Source: Aeromonas hydrophila subsp. hydrophila ATCC 7966 (lineage in GTDB: Bacteria; Pseudomonadota; Gammaproteobacteria; Enterobacterales; Aeromonadaceae). From it: 64,000 bases of DNA. The DNA is taken from assembly GCF_000014805.1 (NCBI RefSeq), contig NC_008570.1, positions 3,291,001 to 3,355,000 of the forward strand, read 5' to 3'. Below, one piece after another: positions 34,944-45,230 of the stretch. The translations under genes were made by a program, and so were the position numbers. The notes beneath the pieces are model-generated. The model saw nothing but the letters and a program-made list of their open reading frames with translations. It had not been told where the DNA came from and made no database searches. Each line of letters starts with the position of its first letter. Position 1 is the stretch's first letter.

Positions 34944-37900
34944 ATGTTTTCCAAGTTCTTCATCGAACGCCCCATCTTCGCCAGCGTGATTTCGATCATC
35001 ATAGTGCTGGGCGGGTTGGCGGCGATGCGATCGCTGCCCATCGAGCAGTACCCGCAGATCACCCCGCCGGTGGTGTCGGTCACCGCCTTCTATCCGGGCG
35101 CCACCCCCGAGGTGATCTCCCAGACGGTGGCTGCACCGCTCGAACAGCAGATCAACGGCGTGGAGCGGATGCTCTACATGCAGTCGGGTTCGGCCTCCAA
35201 CGGCCAGATGAACCTCAACGTCTACTTCGAGATCGGCACCGATCCGGATCAGGCCACCATCAACGTCAACAACCGGGTCTCGGCCGCCATGGCCCAGCTG
35301 CCGGAAGAGGTGAAGAAGCAGGGGGTGACGGTCAAGAAGAAATCGACCTCGATCCTGCAGGTGGTCACCCTGCAATCGCCTGACGGCACCTTCGATACCA
35401 CCTACCTGTCGAACTACGCCTTGCTCAACATCATCGACGAGCTCAAGCGGATTCCCGGGGTCGGTGACACCACCCTGTTCGGCGGCACCGACTACGCCAT
35501 GCGCATCTGGCTCAGGCCGGATCGACTGGCCCAGCTCGAACTCACCCCGAGCGACGTGATCGGTGCCATCCGCGAGCAGAACACCCAGTTTGCGGCCGGC
35601 AAGATCGGCGCCCAGCCTACCACGGCCCCCATCGACTTCACCTACACGGTGCAGACCAAGGGACGGCTGGAGGATGTGCGCGAGTTCCAGAACATCATCA
35701 TCCGCTCCATGCCGGACGGCTCGAAGATCCGGGTCAAGGACGTGGCCAGGGTCGAGCTCGGCGGCAAGGACTACGACCTGCTGGCCAAGGCCAACGGCAA
35801 GCCGGCCATCGGTATCGCCACCTATCTGCAACCGGGCGCCAACGCCGTGGCGGTAGCCGATCAGGTGCACGCCACCATGCTGCGCCTCAAGGAGCGCTTC
35901 CCGCAGGACATCGAGTACCAGATCCCCTACGACACCACCGAGTTCGTGAAGATCTCCATCGAGGAGGTGGTACACACCCTGTTCGAGGCGATCGTGCTGG
36001 TGTTCGTGGTGGTCTACCTGTTCCTGCAGAACTTCCGCGCCACCCTGATCCCCTGTATCGCGGTGCCGGTGTCGCTCATCGGCACCTTCGCCGGCATGCT
36101 GGTGCTGGGCTTCTCCATCAACCTGCTGACCCTGTTCGGCATGGTGCTCGCCATCGGTATCGTGGTGGATGACGCCATCGTGGTGCTGGAGAACGTCGAG
36201 CGGATCATGCAGGAGAAGAAGTGCTCGCCCAAAGAGGCGGCCATCCTCGCCATGCAGGAGGTCTCCGGCCCGGTGGTCGCCATCGTGCTGGTGCTGTGCG
36301 CCGTGTTCCTGCCGGTCGCCTTCATGGGCGGCATGACCGGGGTGATGTACAAGCAGTTCGCCATCACGGTGGCGGTGTCGGTGGCCATCTCAGGTCTGGT
36401 GGCGCTGACCCTGTCGCCGGCCCTCTGTGCCGTGTTGCTCAAAGAGGGCCACCACAAGCCGGCCCGCTTCTTTGTCTGGTTCAACAACGCCTTCGACGGC
36501 CTCACCCGCCGTTACGTGCGCGGGGTGGCCTTCCTCAACCGCCGGGTCGGGGTGGCGTTCACCATCATCGCCTTCATCCTGGTCTCCATCTACGGCCTGC
36601 TGATGAAGGTGCCAGGCGAGCTGGTACCGAACGAAGATCAGGGCTACCTGCTCTCCGCCGTCATGCTGCCGGATGCGGCCTCCCTCACCCGCACCCAGGC
36701 GGTGGCGAACGACTTCGACCAGATGGCGATGGCCAACCCCAACGTGAAGGACGTCATCACCTTCTCGGGCTTTGACATCCTCTCCAACGCCATCATCAGC
36801 AACAGCGGCATCAGCTTCATCACCCTCAAGGACTGGAGCGAGCGGCAAGGTGCCGGGCAGGACTCCTTCTCCCTGGCCAAGACCTTCCAGGGCATGAGCC
36901 TGATGGGGCTGGCGGACGGCTTCGTCGCCTCCTTCAACCCGCCTCCCATCACCGGCATGTCCACCACCGGCGGGCTGGAGGCCTACCTGCAGAACCGCAG
37001 CACCGGCAATGCCCAGGCCTTCTCGGCCGAGGTGCAGCGCTTCCTCGAGGCGGCCAAGCAGCGCCCCGAGTTCGCCAGCGTGACCAGCACCTACCGCGCC
37101 AACGTGCCCCAGGTCTATCTCGATCTGGATCGCGAGAAGGCCAAGGCGCTGGGGCTGCCCATCAACGCCGTGTTCGACACCATGCAGGCCACCTTCGGCC
37201 AGGTCTATGTCAACGACTTCAACCAGTTCGGCCGTACCTACCGGGTGCAGTTGCAGTCCGAGGCGGACTACCGCGCCAAGAAGAGCGACATCCGCAACGT
37301 CTATGTGCGCTCCGACAAGGGGGAGATGATCCCGCTCAGCAGCCTGGTGACGGTGCGTGATGCCACCGGCCCCGAACTGGTGGAGCGCTTCAACATCTTC
37401 CAGGCGGCCAAGATCATGGCCCAGCCAGCACCCGGCTACAGCTCCGGCCAGGCCATCGCCGCGCTGGAAGCCGTGGCCGACGAGTCCCTCGGCAACGACG
37501 CCAAGCTGGAGTGGACCGGCTCCGCCTATCAGGAGAAAGCGGCCGCCGGCAGTGCGGGCACCGCGTTCGGCTTCGGCATAGTGATGATCTTCCTCATCCT
37601 GGCGGCCCAGTACGAACGCTGGAGCCTGCCGTTTGCGGTGATCACCGCCGTCCCGTTCGCCCTGTTCGGCGCCCTGCTTGCCACCTGGCTGGTGGGTCTG
37701 ACCAACAACGTCTACTTCCAGATAGGGTTGGTGACCCTGGTGGGTCTGGCGGCCAAGAACGCCATCCTGATCGTGGAGTTCGCGGTGATGAAGCACGAAG
37801 AGGGCATGAGCCTCATCGAGTCGGCGCTGGAGGCGGCACGGCTGCGTTTTCGCCCCATCGTCATGACCTCGCTCGCCTTCATCCTCGGCTGTGTGCCGCT

Positions 37901-38072
37901 GGTCACCTCCAGCGGCGCCGGTGCGGCGAGCCGTCACGCCCTCGGCTGGCCGGTCATCGGCGGCATGCTGGCGGCGACCTTCATCGCCATCTTCTTCATC
38001 CCGCTGTTCTTCCGCCTCATCATGCGGCGCTCGGAACGCGCTGGCGGCAAGACGGCGCAACCCAAGTCGTAA
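34944..38072 (+). CDS. RND multidrug efflux pump, HAE-1 class
   Basis: This 1042-residue inner-membrane pump starts [18 protein letters not shown]. It is typical of AcrB/MexF-like exporters, with twelve helices and two large periplasmic loops. The proton-relay Asp pair is visible in helix 4 ([18 protein letters not shown]). Length matches AcrB (1049). It forms a trimer and should export hydrophobic drugs or metabolites with the adaptor encoded upstream. It ends at a strong intrinsic terminator. Substrate range cannot be read. Confidence 0.93.
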   Translation: MFSKFFIERPIFASVISIIIVLGGLAAMRSLPIEQYPQITPPVVSVTAFYPGATPEVISQTVAAPLEQQINGVERMLYMQSGSASNGQMNLNVYFEIGTDPDQATINVNNRVSAAMAQLPEEVKKQGVTVKKKSTSILQVVTLQSPDGTFDTTYLSNYALLNIIDELKRIPGVGDTTLFGGTDYAMRIWLRPDRLAQLELTPSDVIGAIREQNTQFAAGKIGAQPTTAPIDFTYTVQTKGRLEDVREFQNIIIRSMPDGSKIRVKDVARVELGGKDYDLLAKANGKPAIGIATYLQPGANAVAVADQVHATMLRLKERFPQDIEYQIPYDTTEFVKISIEEVVHTLFEAIVLVFVVVYLFLQNFRATLIPCIAVPVSLIGTFAGMLVLGFSINLLTLFGMVLAIGIVVDDAIVVLENVERIMQEKKCSPKEAAILAMQEVSGPVVAIVLVLCAVFLPVAFMGGMTGVMYKQFAITVAVSVAISGLVALTLSPALCAVLLKEGHHKPARFFVWFNNAFDGLTRRYVRGVAFLNRRVGVAFTIIAFILVSIYGLLMKVPGELVPNEDQGYLLSAVMLPDAASLTRTQAVANDFDQMAMANPNVKDVITFSGFDILSNAIISNSGISFITLKDWSERQGAGQDSFSLAKTFQGMSLMGLADGFVASFNPPPITGMSTTGGLEAYLQNRSTGNAQAFSAEVQRFLEAAKQRPEFASVTSTYRANVPQVYLDLDREKAKALGLPINAVFDTMQATFGQVYVNDFNQFGRTYRVQLQSEADYRAKKSDIRNVYVRSDKGEMIPLSSLVTVRDATGPELVERFNIFQAAKIMAQPAPGYSSGQAIAALEAVADESLGNDAKLEWTGSAYQEKAAAGSAGTAFGFGIVMIFLILAAQYERWSLPFAVITAVPFALFGALLATWLVGLTNNVYFQIGLVTLVGLAAKNAILIVEFAVMKHEEGMSLIESALEAARLRFRPIVMTSLAFILGCVPLVTSSGAGAASRHALGWPVIGGMLAATFIAIFFIPLFFRLIMRRSERAGGKTAQPKS

Positions 38073-38077
38073 GTCAC

Positions 38078-38104
38078 AGCCCCCGCCATGCGGGGGCTTT
38101 TTTT
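38078..38104 (+). terminator. intrinsic terminator of RND operon
   Basis: AGCCCCCGC (38078-38086) and GCGGGGGCT (38090-38098) form the stem, followed by seven T. Confidence 0.92.
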
Positions 38105-38187
38105 ATCCGCCAGGAGAGACAATACCCCGCAGCCGGGCCCGAGCCGCGAGCGGGATCACGCGGCCGCCATCCCGTTGCCCACATACC

Positions 38188-38218
38188 TTGACCTTGCTCT
38201 CAAGGTAAGGTTTACAGT
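38188..38218 (+). promoter_or_regulatory. MerR/CueR-type promoter of the copper cluster
   Basis: TTGACC (38188-38193) and TACAGT (38213-38218) form -35 and -10 elements 19 bp apart, the over-long spacing typical of MerR-family promoters. In the spacer lies the dyad ACCTTG-CTCT-CAAGGT (38191-38206), like Cu(I)-sensing CueR sites. It lies 29 bp before the first gene of the Cus cluster. Activation by copper through a CueR encoded elsewhere is the likely mode. Confidence 0.75.
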
Positions 38219-38246
38219 GCCCCCAGTCATTGTCAGGATTTTCCCC

Positions 38247-38684
38247 ATGCTCGTAGCGAGATTGCCCATCGAACGCATTGCCCGGCTGTTGCTGGGGCTG
38301 ATGCTCGTCTGCAATCTCACCCTCTGCATCGGCTGGCACGGGGTGGATGCCCTCAATGCCGCCATGACTCACGGCAATCAGGCCATGAGCGACAGCGCCA
38401 TGCAGGGGCTCTCCTGCCACGGGGCAAGCCCGGATGTGGGAGCGCAAGATGCCGCCAGCCAGGAGTGCCAGATGCACGGCGGGCTCACCTCGACCGGCAC
38501 TCCCGGCCTGCCGCTGCTGGCCGCCCTGCTGACCTTGCTCGCGCTGCCGCTGTTGCTGCTGCCCCTCGGGACGGCGAACAGCGTGCTGGACAACTGGTTG
38601 CGGGATCCCTTCCTGCGATCCCGCGGCACCCACCCTCCCTCCTGGCCGCGCCGACACCTGATGTTGTCGGTGCTGCGCCACTAG
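38247..38684 (+). CDS. small membrane protein at the head of the copper cluster
   Basis: This protein has about 145 residues from the ATG at 38247 (MLVARLPIERIARLLL). It has an N-terminal hydrophobic segment and a second near residues 95-110 (LPLLAALLTLLALPLLLLPLG). Between them are Cys/His/Met-containing stretches (SCHGASPD, ECQMHGG) on what is probably the periplasmic side, fitting a metal-binding role. It resembles the DUF2946/CopL-like proteins found beside copper genes, but I cannot make a firm family call. It is transcribed from the CueR-type promoter, 283 nt before cusB. Confidence 0.6.
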   Translation: MLVARLPIERIARLLLGLMLVCNLTLCIGWHGVDALNAAMTHGNQAMSDSAMQGLSCHGASPDVGAQDAASQECQMHGGLTSTGTPGLPLLAALLTLLALPLLLLPLGTANSVLDNWLRDPFLRSRGTHPPSWPRRHLMLSVLRH

Positions 38685-38967
38685 AAAGATCTTCTCTCGC
38701 GGCAACAGCAAGCCTCGGCTTGCCCGTTTTCTGCCGCCTTGCCTGACCCTGCGCCCTGGCCAAACCGGCCCGCTCGCAGGGAGCCGTGCGCGCTGACACA
38801 GCTGCGCCCCGTTTGCCGCCTCGTGGTGATGCCCTGCCCGCGCACACCACCACACCGGCGGCCTGACAGAAGAGAAGAGATACCATGTCATCCACCCCCG
38901 TTACCCGGTCTGCCTGCGCGCGGCCGCGCCAGCCGTCCCTTCGCCTCCCGCGCACCGGAGGCTTGTC

Positions 38968-40485
38968 ATGAACAAGACACTGTTGATGTCCGCCCTGCTG
39001 CTGGCCCTCGGCGCCGGTGGCGGCTACTGGGCTGCCAAACAGACCAGTGCAGGCCCCACTGCCAAGGAGAAGACGCCCCTCTACTGGGTCAACCCCATGG
39101 ATCCGCGCGACAAGCGCGATGCCCCCGCCAAGGACAACATGGGGATGGACTTCATCCCTGTCTATGAGGAAAAACAGGGCGGCTCACCCGGCACAGTCAC
39201 CATCAACCCCGAGATCCAGCAGAACCTGGGGGTGCGGCTCGCCAAGGTGGAGAAGCTGCCCATCCACCAGCAGATCGAGACGGTGGGCTACGTCGGCTAT
39301 GACGAGGACCGGCTGGAGGCGGTCAACGCCCGCATGGCAGGCTGGATCCGCACCCTTGCCATCAAGAGCGAGGGGCAGCAGGTGAGCAAGGGGAGCCTTA
39401 TCTACGAGCTCTACGCCCCGGATCTGGTCAACGCCCAGCACGAGTATCTGCTCGCTCTCAACACCGCCAACCCCCTGCTGCTGCGCGCCGCCGAGGGCAA
39501 GCTCAAGTCCCTGCAGGTACCGGCAGATCAGATTGCGGCCCTCAAGCGCAGCCGTCAGGTACAGGAGACGGTGCGCATCTATGCCCCCAGCAGCGGTTAT
39601 GTCTCCGAGCTGAAGGTGCGCGAGGGCCAGTATGTGGAGCCCGCCGCGGCGCTCTTTAACATCAGCACCCTCAAGCAGGTGTGGGTGAGCGCCGAGGTGT
39701 TCGAGCGCCAGGCCGCCCAGCTGAAGGTGGGCGACCCGGTCACCATGACCCTGGATTACGCCCCCGGCCGCAGCTGGCAGGGCAGGGTCGATTACCTCTA
39801 CCCGACCCTGGATGCCGCCACCCGCACCCTCAAGGTGCGGCTGCGCTTCGCCAACCCGGACGAGTTCCTGAAACCCAACATGTTCGCCAAGGTGAGCATT
39901 CGCACCGGACAGGGCGAACCCCGGCTGGTGGTACCGAGCGGAGCGGTGATCCGCACCGGCAGCCAGGACAGGCTGGTGCTGGCACTGGGGGATGGCAGCT
40001 TCAAGTCGGTCGCCGTCACCCTGGGCCCCCAGTTTGGCGACAAGGTCGCCATCAAGGCAGGGGTCGAAGCAGGGGACAGCATCGTCAGCTCGGCCCAGTT
40101 TCTGCTCGACTCCGAATCGGCCATCGATTCGGACTTCCAGCGCATGACGGCAGTGCGCCCCGCCCAGGTGTGGACCCAGGGCGAGGTTGAAAGCGTCGAT
40201 CTGGCCAACCGCACCCTGATGGTCTCCCACCAGCCCATCCCCGAGTGGCAGTGGCCCGCCATGGAGATGGAGTTCACCGTGGCGGACGGGGTCGACATCA
40301 GCAAGCTGGCCGCAGGACAGACCCTTCATCTGCAGGTGATGCAGGAGGGGGATGAGTACCGCATCACCACCATCCATCAGGAGCAAGCGCCGGCAAACGG
40401 CGATACCACCAAGCCCGCAACGGATGAGATGGGCAAGATGGAAGGCATGGACCATAGCCAGCACGATATGGGAGCCAAATCATGA
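38968..40485 (+). CDS. cusB: copper/silver efflux adaptor, CusB-CusF fusion
   Basis: This 505-residue membrane-fusion protein has extra modules at both ends. After a signal or anchor helix, residues about 36-68 are a heavy-metal-binding domain (PLYWVNPMDPRDKRDAPAKD, MGMDFIPVYEE). The adaptor core follows (VEKLPIHQQIETVGYVGYDED, then WVSAEVFERQAAQLKVGD). Residues about 395-470 repeat a CusF fold (GEVESVDLANRTLMVSHQPIPEWQWPAMEMEF) with the W and M pair that binds Cu(I)/Ag(I). In E. coli CusF is separate. The stop overlaps a short leader frame (ATGA) that leads into cusA. No CusC channel gene is seen. Confidence 0.9.
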   Translation: MNKTLLMSALLLALGAGGGYWAAKQTSAGPTAKEKTPLYWVNPMDPRDKRDAPAKDNMGMDFIPVYEEKQGGSPGTVTINPEIQQNLGVRLAKVEKLPIHQQIETVGYVGYDEDRLEAVNARMAGWIRTLAIKSEGQQVSKGSLIYELYAPDLVNAQHEYLLALNTANPLLLRAAEGKLKSLQVPADQIAALKRSRQVQETVRIYAPSSGYVSELKVREGQYVEPAAALFNISTLKQVWVSAEVFERQAAQLKVGDPVTMTLDYAPGRSWQGRVDYLYPTLDAATRTLKVRLRFANPDEFLKPNMFAKVSIRTGQGEPRLVVPSGAVIRTGSQDRLVLALGDGSFKSVAVTLGPQFGDKVAIKAGVEAGDSIVSSAQFLLDSESAIDSDFQRMTAVRPAQVWTQGEVESVDLANRTLMVSHQPIPEWQWPAMEMEFTVADGVDISKLAAGQTLHLQVMQEGDEYRITTIHQEQAPANGDTTKPATDEMGKMEGMDHSQHDMGAKS

Positions 40486-40562
40486 TCCCTTCCATCATTC
40501 GCTACCTTGTCGACAAACAGGCTCAGCTCTCTGCACCCAATGAGCAAGGAGCCCAATCATGA
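40482..40562 (+). CDS. 26-residue leader ORF duplicating the CusA N-terminus
   Basis: This tiny frame starts in ATGA with the cusB stop and ends in ATGA with the cusA start, so all three are chained. It begins [10 protein letters not shown], nearly the same as the CusA start ([10 protein letters not shown]), and both are preceded by GGAGCC and AATCATGATCCC. It looks like a partial tandem duplication of the cusA start. It may pass ribosomes from cusB to cusA or may be a duplication scar. Confidence 0.45.
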   Translation: MIPSIIRYLVDKQAQLSAPNEQGAQS

Positions 40563-43500
40563 TCCCGTCGATTATTCGCTGGTCAGTGGGCAACCGCTTT
40601 TTGGTGCTGCTGCTCACTGTCATGCTCACCGCCTGGGGGCTCTGGTCGGTCAAACAGACCCCGGTGGACGCCCTGCCGGATCTCTCCGACGTGCAGGTGA
40701 TCATCAAGACGGCCTATCCGGGCCAGGCACCGCAGGTGGTGGAGGATCAGGTCACCTACCCGCTCACCACCGCCATGCTGGCAGTGCCGGGGGCCACCAC
40801 GGTGCGCGGCTACTCCTTCTTCGGCGACTCCTTCGTCTATGTGCTGTTTGACGACAACACCGACCTCTACTGGGCCCGCGCCCGGGTGCTGGAGTACCTA
40901 AGCCAGGTCGCACCCAACCTGCCTGCCTCCGCCCGCCCCCAGCTCGGCCCCGATGCTACCGGGGTGGGCTGGGTCTACCAGTACGCGCTGGTGGACAGAA
41001 CTGGCAAGCATGACCTGAGCGAACTCACCTCGCTGCAGAACTGGTTCCTCAAGTACGAGTTGCAGACGGTGGAGGGGGTCTCCGAAGTCGCCACCGTCGG
41101 CGGCATGGTGCGCCAGTATCAGGTGCGGGTCGACCCGGACAAGCTGCGCGCCTACGGCATCCCGCTTTCGCTTATCGAAACCGCCATCAAGCAGGGCAAT
41201 CAGGAGACCGGCGCCTCCGTCATCGAGATGGCGGAAGCGGAGTACATGGTGCGCTCCAACGGCTATCTGAAAAGCGTCGAGGATCTTAAGCAGATCCCGC
41301 TCGGTACCACTGTGCGCGGCGCCCCGCTACTGCTGGGTGACGTGGCGGATGTCGTCACCGGGCCCCAGAGCCGGCGCGGCCTGGCCGAGCTCAACGGCGA
41401 GGGAGAAGTGGTGGGCGGCATCATCGTCATGCGCTATGGCGAGAATGCCCAGCACACCATCGACGGGGTCAAGGCGCGGCTCGCCCAGCTGAAAAGCAGC
41501 CTGCCGGAGGGGGTCCAGGTCGTCACCGTCTACGATCGTTCCGACCTTATCCAGCGCGCCATCGACAACCTCTCCGGCAAGCTGGTGGAGGAGTTCGCGG
41601 TGGTGGTGCTGGTCTGCCTCGCCTTCCTGTTCCACCTGCGCTCATCCCTGGTGGTGGTCATCTCCCTCCCTATTGCGATTTTGACCGCCTTTATCGTGAT
41701 GCACCTGCAGGGGATCAACGCCAACATCATGTCGCTGGGCGGCATCGCCATCGCCATCGGCGCAATGGTGGACGGCGCCATCGTGATGATCGAGAACGTC
41801 CACAAGCACATGGAGCGGGAGGCGCTCACCGACAAGAACCGCTGGCGCATCATCACCGAGGCGAGCATAGAAGTGGGCCCCGCCATCTTCTTCTCCCTGC
41901 TGATCATCACCATCAGCTTCCTGCCGGTGTTCGCGCTGGAGGCGCAGGAGGGGCGGATGTTCCACCCCCTCGCCTACACCAAGACCTACGCCATGGCGGC
42001 GGCAGCCGGGCTCGCCATCACGCTGGTGCCGGTGATCATGGGTTACTTCATCCGTGGCAAGGTGCTGGCGGAGCAGGCCAACCCGCTCAACCGCTGGCTG
42101 AGCCAGGGCTATGTGCCGCTGCTCAAGGCCGTGCTGGCCCGTCCGAACACCACCCTGGCCATCGCCGCCGTGGTGACGGTGGCGGGCTTCTGGCCGCTCA
42201 AGTACCTGGGCTCCGAGTTTATTCCGCCGCTGGATGAGGGGGACATCATGTACATGCCCACCACTGCGGCCAATATCTCGGTGGGCAAGGCGCGGGAGAT
42301 TTTGCAGCAGACCGACAAGCTGATTCGTACCGTGCCCGAGGTGCAGAACGTGTTCGGCAAGGCGGGGCGCGCCGAATCGGCCACCGACCCTGCGGATCTG
42401 GTGATGATGGAGACCAGCATCCAGCTCAAGCCCCGGGATCAATGGCGCCCCGGCATGACCCCGGAGAAGCTCAAGGAGGAGCTCGACTCCCTCATCCGCT
42501 TCCCCGGTCTCACCAACGCCTGGGTGCCCCCCATCAAGACCCGCATCGACATGCTGGCCACCGGCATCAAGACCCCGGTCGGCATCAAGATTGCGGGACC
42601 CGATCTCAAGGTGATCCAGCAGCTCGGCCAACAGCTGGAACAGATTGTCGGCAAGGTGGAGGGCGCGTCATCGGTCTACGCCGAGCGGGTGGCCGGTGGC
42701 CGTTACGTCAAGGTGGATATCGACCGGCTGAAAGCGGCCCGTTACGGCCTCAACATCGCCGACGTGCAGGCGGTGCTCGCCACCGCGGTGGGCGGCATGG
42801 AGGTGGGCCAGACCATCGAGGGGCGCGAGCGTTACCCCATCAACCTGCGCTATCCCCAGAGCTATCGCGATTCGGTGGCGAGCCTCGAGCTGCTGCCGCT
42901 GGTGACCCCGAGCGGTGCCCGCATCGCGCTGGCGGATGTGGCGCGGGTCTACATCAGCGACGAGGCGCCCATGCTGCGCAGTGAAAACGCGCGCCTCAAC
43001 GGCTGGGTCTACGTCGACATTCGTGGCCGTGACATCGGCTCTTTCGTGGCACAGGCCAAGGCCGAGGTAGACAAGCAACTGGTGCTGCCGGCGGGCTACG
43101 CCCTCACCTGGTCCGGTCAGTTCGAATACATGGAGCGGGCCAAGGCGCGCCTCGCCTACGTGGTGCCGCTCACGGTCGCCATCATAGTGCTGCTGCTCTA
43201 TCTGGCGTTTCGCCGCTTCCAGGAGGTGCTGCTCATTCTCACCACCTTGCCGCTGGCGGTGGTGGGCGGGATTTGGACCCTCTGGCTGCTCGACTTCAAC
43301 CTCTCGGTGGCGGTCGGGGTGGGCTTTATCGCCCTGGCCGGGGTGGCGGTGGAGACCGGCGTCTTGATGCTGGTCTACCTCAACCACGCCTGGGATGACC
43401 TCGTGGCCAGCGGCAAGCCGGACAAGGCGGGCCTGCACCGGGCGGTGATCCACGGCGCCGCCCTGCGCCTGCGCCCCAAGATGATGACGGTGGTGACCAT

Positions 43501-43687
43501 CATCGCGGGTCTCTTGCCCATCATGTGGAGCCACGGCACCGGCTCCGAGGTGATGCAGCGCATCGCCGCCCCCATGATTGGCGGCATGGTGAGCGCGCTG
43601 GTGCTGACCCTGCTGGTGCTGCCCGCCGCCTACTACCTGTGGCGCAGCCGGCACCTGGGCGCGACCGAGCACCAGCCCGCCGGCTAA
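40559..43687 (+). CDS. cusA: copper/silver RND efflux pump CusA
   Basis: This 1042-residue heavy-metal RND pump starts [20 protein letters not shown] and contains [22 protein letters not shown], the hallmark of the CusA/CzcA class. Helix 4 has the single Asp pattern [20 protein letters not shown] seen in CusA-type pumps. Methionines suited to a Cu(I)/Ag(I) relay are present in [11 protein letters not shown] and near TRIDMLATG. It should move monovalent copper or silver out of the cell with CusB. The context (CueR promoter, CusF) supports copper rather than zinc/cobalt. Confidence 0.93.
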   Translation: MIPSIIRWSVGNRFLVLLLTVMLTAWGLWSVKQTPVDALPDLSDVQVIIKTAYPGQAPQVVEDQVTYPLTTAMLAVPGATTVRGYSFFGDSFVYVLFDDNTDLYWARARVLEYLSQVAPNLPASARPQLGPDATGVGWVYQYALVDRTGKHDLSELTSLQNWFLKYELQTVEGVSEVATVGGMVRQYQVRVDPDKLRAYGIPLSLIETAIKQGNQETGASVIEMAEAEYMVRSNGYLKSVEDLKQIPLGTTVRGAPLLLGDVADVVTGPQSRRGLAELNGEGEVVGGIIVMRYGENAQHTIDGVKARLAQLKSSLPEGVQVVTVYDRSDLIQRAIDNLSGKLVEEFAVVVLVCLAFLFHLRSSLVVVISLPIAILTAFIVMHLQGINANIMSLGGIAIAIGAMVDGAIVMIENVHKHMEREALTDKNRWRIITEASIEVGPAIFFSLLIITISFLPVFALEAQEGRMFHPLAYTKTYAMAAAAGLAITLVPVIMGYFIRGKVLAEQANPLNRWLSQGYVPLLKAVLARPNTTLAIAAVVTVAGFWPLKYLGSEFIPPLDEGDIMYMPTTAANISVGKAREILQQTDKLIRTVPEVQNVFGKAGRAESATDPADLVMMETSIQLKPRDQWRPGMTPEKLKEELDSLIRFPGLTNAWVPPIKTRIDMLATGIKTPVGIKIAGPDLKVIQQLGQQLEQIVGKVEGASSVYAERVAGGRYVKVDIDRLKAARYGLNIADVQAVLATAVGGMEVGQTIEGRERYPINLRYPQSYRDSVASLELLPLVTPSGARIALADVARVYISDEAPMLRSENARLNGWVYVDIRGRDIGSFVAQAKAEVDKQLVLPAGYALTWSGQFEYMERAKARLAYVVPLTVAIIVLLLYLAFRRFQEVLLILTTLPLAVVGGIWTLWLLDFNLSVAVGVGFIALAGVAVETGVLMLVYLNHAWDDLVASGKPDKAGLHRAVIHGAALRLRPKMMTVVTIIAGLLPIMWSHGTGSEVMQRIAAPMIGGMVSALVLTLLVLPAAYYLWRSRHLGATEHQPAG

Positions 43688-43745
43688 CCCGGTGGCAGCG
43701 CCCTTTTTGACAACCAAGAATCTGAATCAACGACGAGGAAACACC

Positions 43746-44108
43746 ATGAACTACAAGACGCTGACCCTGACCCTGCTGCTTGGCCTTGCCACCCACACCG
43801 GCCTGCAGGCCGAGGAGATGATGAACCATGCCGGCCACGACATGGGCCAGATGAGCCAGATGGAAGGCATGAACGAGATGGGCGAGATGGCGATGACCCA
43901 GGGGGTCATCAGCCGCATCGACGCGGCCAACGGCAAGGTCGGCATCAAGCACGAGGCGATCGACAACCTCAAGATGCCCGCCATGACCATGGTCTTTCGG
44001 GTGGCCGACCCGGCCCTGCTCAAAGATCTGAAAGTGGGAGATGCGGTGCGCTTTCACGCCGAGAACCCGGCCGGCAAGCTCACCGTGACCGCCATCCAGA
44101 AACAGTAA
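43746..44108 (+). CDS. cusF: periplasmic copper chaperone CusF
   Basis: This 120-residue exported protein has a signal peptide (to about residue 22, LQAEEM). It is followed by a Met/His-rich linker (NHAGHDMGQMSQMEGMNEMGEMAM) and a CusF domain: ISRIDAANGKVGIKHEAIDNL, then KMPAMTMVFRV with the Met pair. The aromatic residue that packs on copper in E. coli CusF is not obvious here (H at that place is kept). The ATG at 43746 has GAGGAAA before it. It is the last gene of the cluster and complements the CusF domain already fused to CusB. Confidence 0.85.
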   Translation: MNYKTLTLTLLLGLATHTGLQAEEMMNHAGHDMGQMSQMEGMNEMGEMAMTQGVISRIDAANGKVGIKHEAIDNLKMPAMTMVFRVADPALLKDLKVGDAVRFHAENPAGKLTVTAIQKQ

Positions 44109-44129
44109 GCGGAGTCATTTCAATAAAAG

Positions 44130-44156
44130 ACGGCGGGATCATCCCGCCGTTTTCTT
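44130..44156 (+). terminator. terminator of copper cluster
   Basis: ACGGCGGGA (44130-44138) and TCCCGCCGT (44142-44150) form the stem, followed by TTTCTTTT. Confidence 0.9.
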
Positions 44157-44214
44157 TTACTGCGCTATCTACTGCACCATCCGCTACTGCTGCACCATCC
44201 GCCGAGCGGCCTCC

Positions 44215-45003
44215 TCAGCCGTTCGGATAAGCCTGAGCGATATTCGCCTGAGCTATCCCGAGCAACTGAACAGACATGTCCTGCAATACATAGAGGTCGC
44301 GGCGACGGGTCCAGGGTTGATCGGATTGCTCGTCATACCAGACGGGCAGTTCGATCCCCTCCGGGGCATGGCTCGTCACCTTGCGGGCACGGCAGGTGAT
44401 GATGCAGCGTTTGACGTGGTCGCGGTGACCGATGACGGCCGCCGTGCCGAGGGAGGCGGCCTCTCCACCGGCATAATCCCTGACGATGGCCTCCACCACC
44501 CCGTCCGTGCTGAGGTAGACCAGCTTGCCCTCATCATCCCAGTAAGGCTCGATGGAGATGACATCACGGGCCGGGATATCGGGATAGCGGGCCGAGTCGA
44601 GGAAGCGGGCGATCTCCCACTGCACGTACATGGGCACCGGCTTTTGCCGATAGACGGCCGCGCAGCAGGCGGCCAGCGCCTCGTTCATGGGGCCGGGCTC
44701 GGCCAGTTCATCCGGGTTGCCAGAGGCATTGGGACGATTGCCGAAGGCAAAGGCGATGACGCAGTGGGCCTGGTCGATGGCGACCCGGGACGGGGTCATG
44801 TTGAAGCAGGCCTCCTCGATGAAGGGGGCCAGCTGGCGGGCCGTCTGCTCGTCGTGCAGCTCGGCGCTCAGCCGGTCGGTCAGGGTGGTGCGAAAATCCG
44901 CCGCACTCCCCTGGCTGTCATTGCTGCTGTTGCAGCCGGCGAGGGTGGCGACCAGGGGGGTACTCAACAGCCCCAGGGTGACTCTGCGTCTGTGCTTGTC
45001 CAT
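44215..45003 (-). CDS. putative lipoprotein, unknown function
   Basis: This is a 262-residue product. The start at 45003 (MDKHRRRVTLGLL) has AAAGGAG at a good distance; a second ATG 24 nt upstream is less likely. A run of arginines and a hydrophobic stretch lead to a lipobox (TLAGC), so a Sec- or Tat-exported lipoprotein is likely. The mature protein is soluble with some Cys (EEACFNMTPS, AALAACCAAVY) and a C-terminal segment RRRDLYVLQDMSVQLLGIAQ. I do not recognise a family. It sits alone between the Cus cluster and panP. Confidence 0.65.
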   Translation of the reverse strand: MDKHRRRVTLGLLSTPLVATLAGCNSSNDSQGSAADFRTTLTDRLSAELHDEQTARQLAPFIEEACFNMTPSRVAIDQAHCVIAFAFGNRPNASGNPDELAEPGPMNEALAACCAAVYRQKPVPMYVQWEIARFLDSARYPDIPARDVISIEPYWDDEGKLVYLSTDGVVEAIVRDYAGGEAASLGTAAVIGHRDHVKRCIITCRARKVTSHAPEGIELPVWYDEQSDQPWTRRRDLYVLQDMSVQLLGIAQANIAQAYPNG

Positions 45004-45184
45004 TACGACTCCTTTGTTGATGTCCACGGCTGAAAATCAACCCGTTGGAGTCCATACCGTACGGAAAAAACAGGGGGATAAAAGTCAGAAAGGGAGGCAG
45101 AGGGGAGGAACGTGCAGCGCCTCACACTTCCCGGGCAATTCGCAAGCAAGCCCTTTTGATTCAATTGCTTGGCGTATAAAAGAG

Positions 45185-45216
45185 CAGGGCGCAGGAGGAA
45201 ACCCGCCTGCGCCCTG
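45185..45216 (-). terminator. panP terminator
   Basis: CAGGGCGCAGG (45185-45195) and CCTGCGCCCTG (45206-45216) form a perfect 11-bp stem. On the minus strand it is followed by CTCTTTTAT. Confidence 0.85.
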
Positions 45217-45230
45217 TCACTGCCGCACCA

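Noticed and set aside
33669..35975. Very long open frames on the strand opposite the RND genes and many other GC-rich genes
   Set aside because: They mirror strong genes and read as His, Gly, Asp and Leu-rich low-quality protein with no family features. They are typical shadows in GC-rich DNA.
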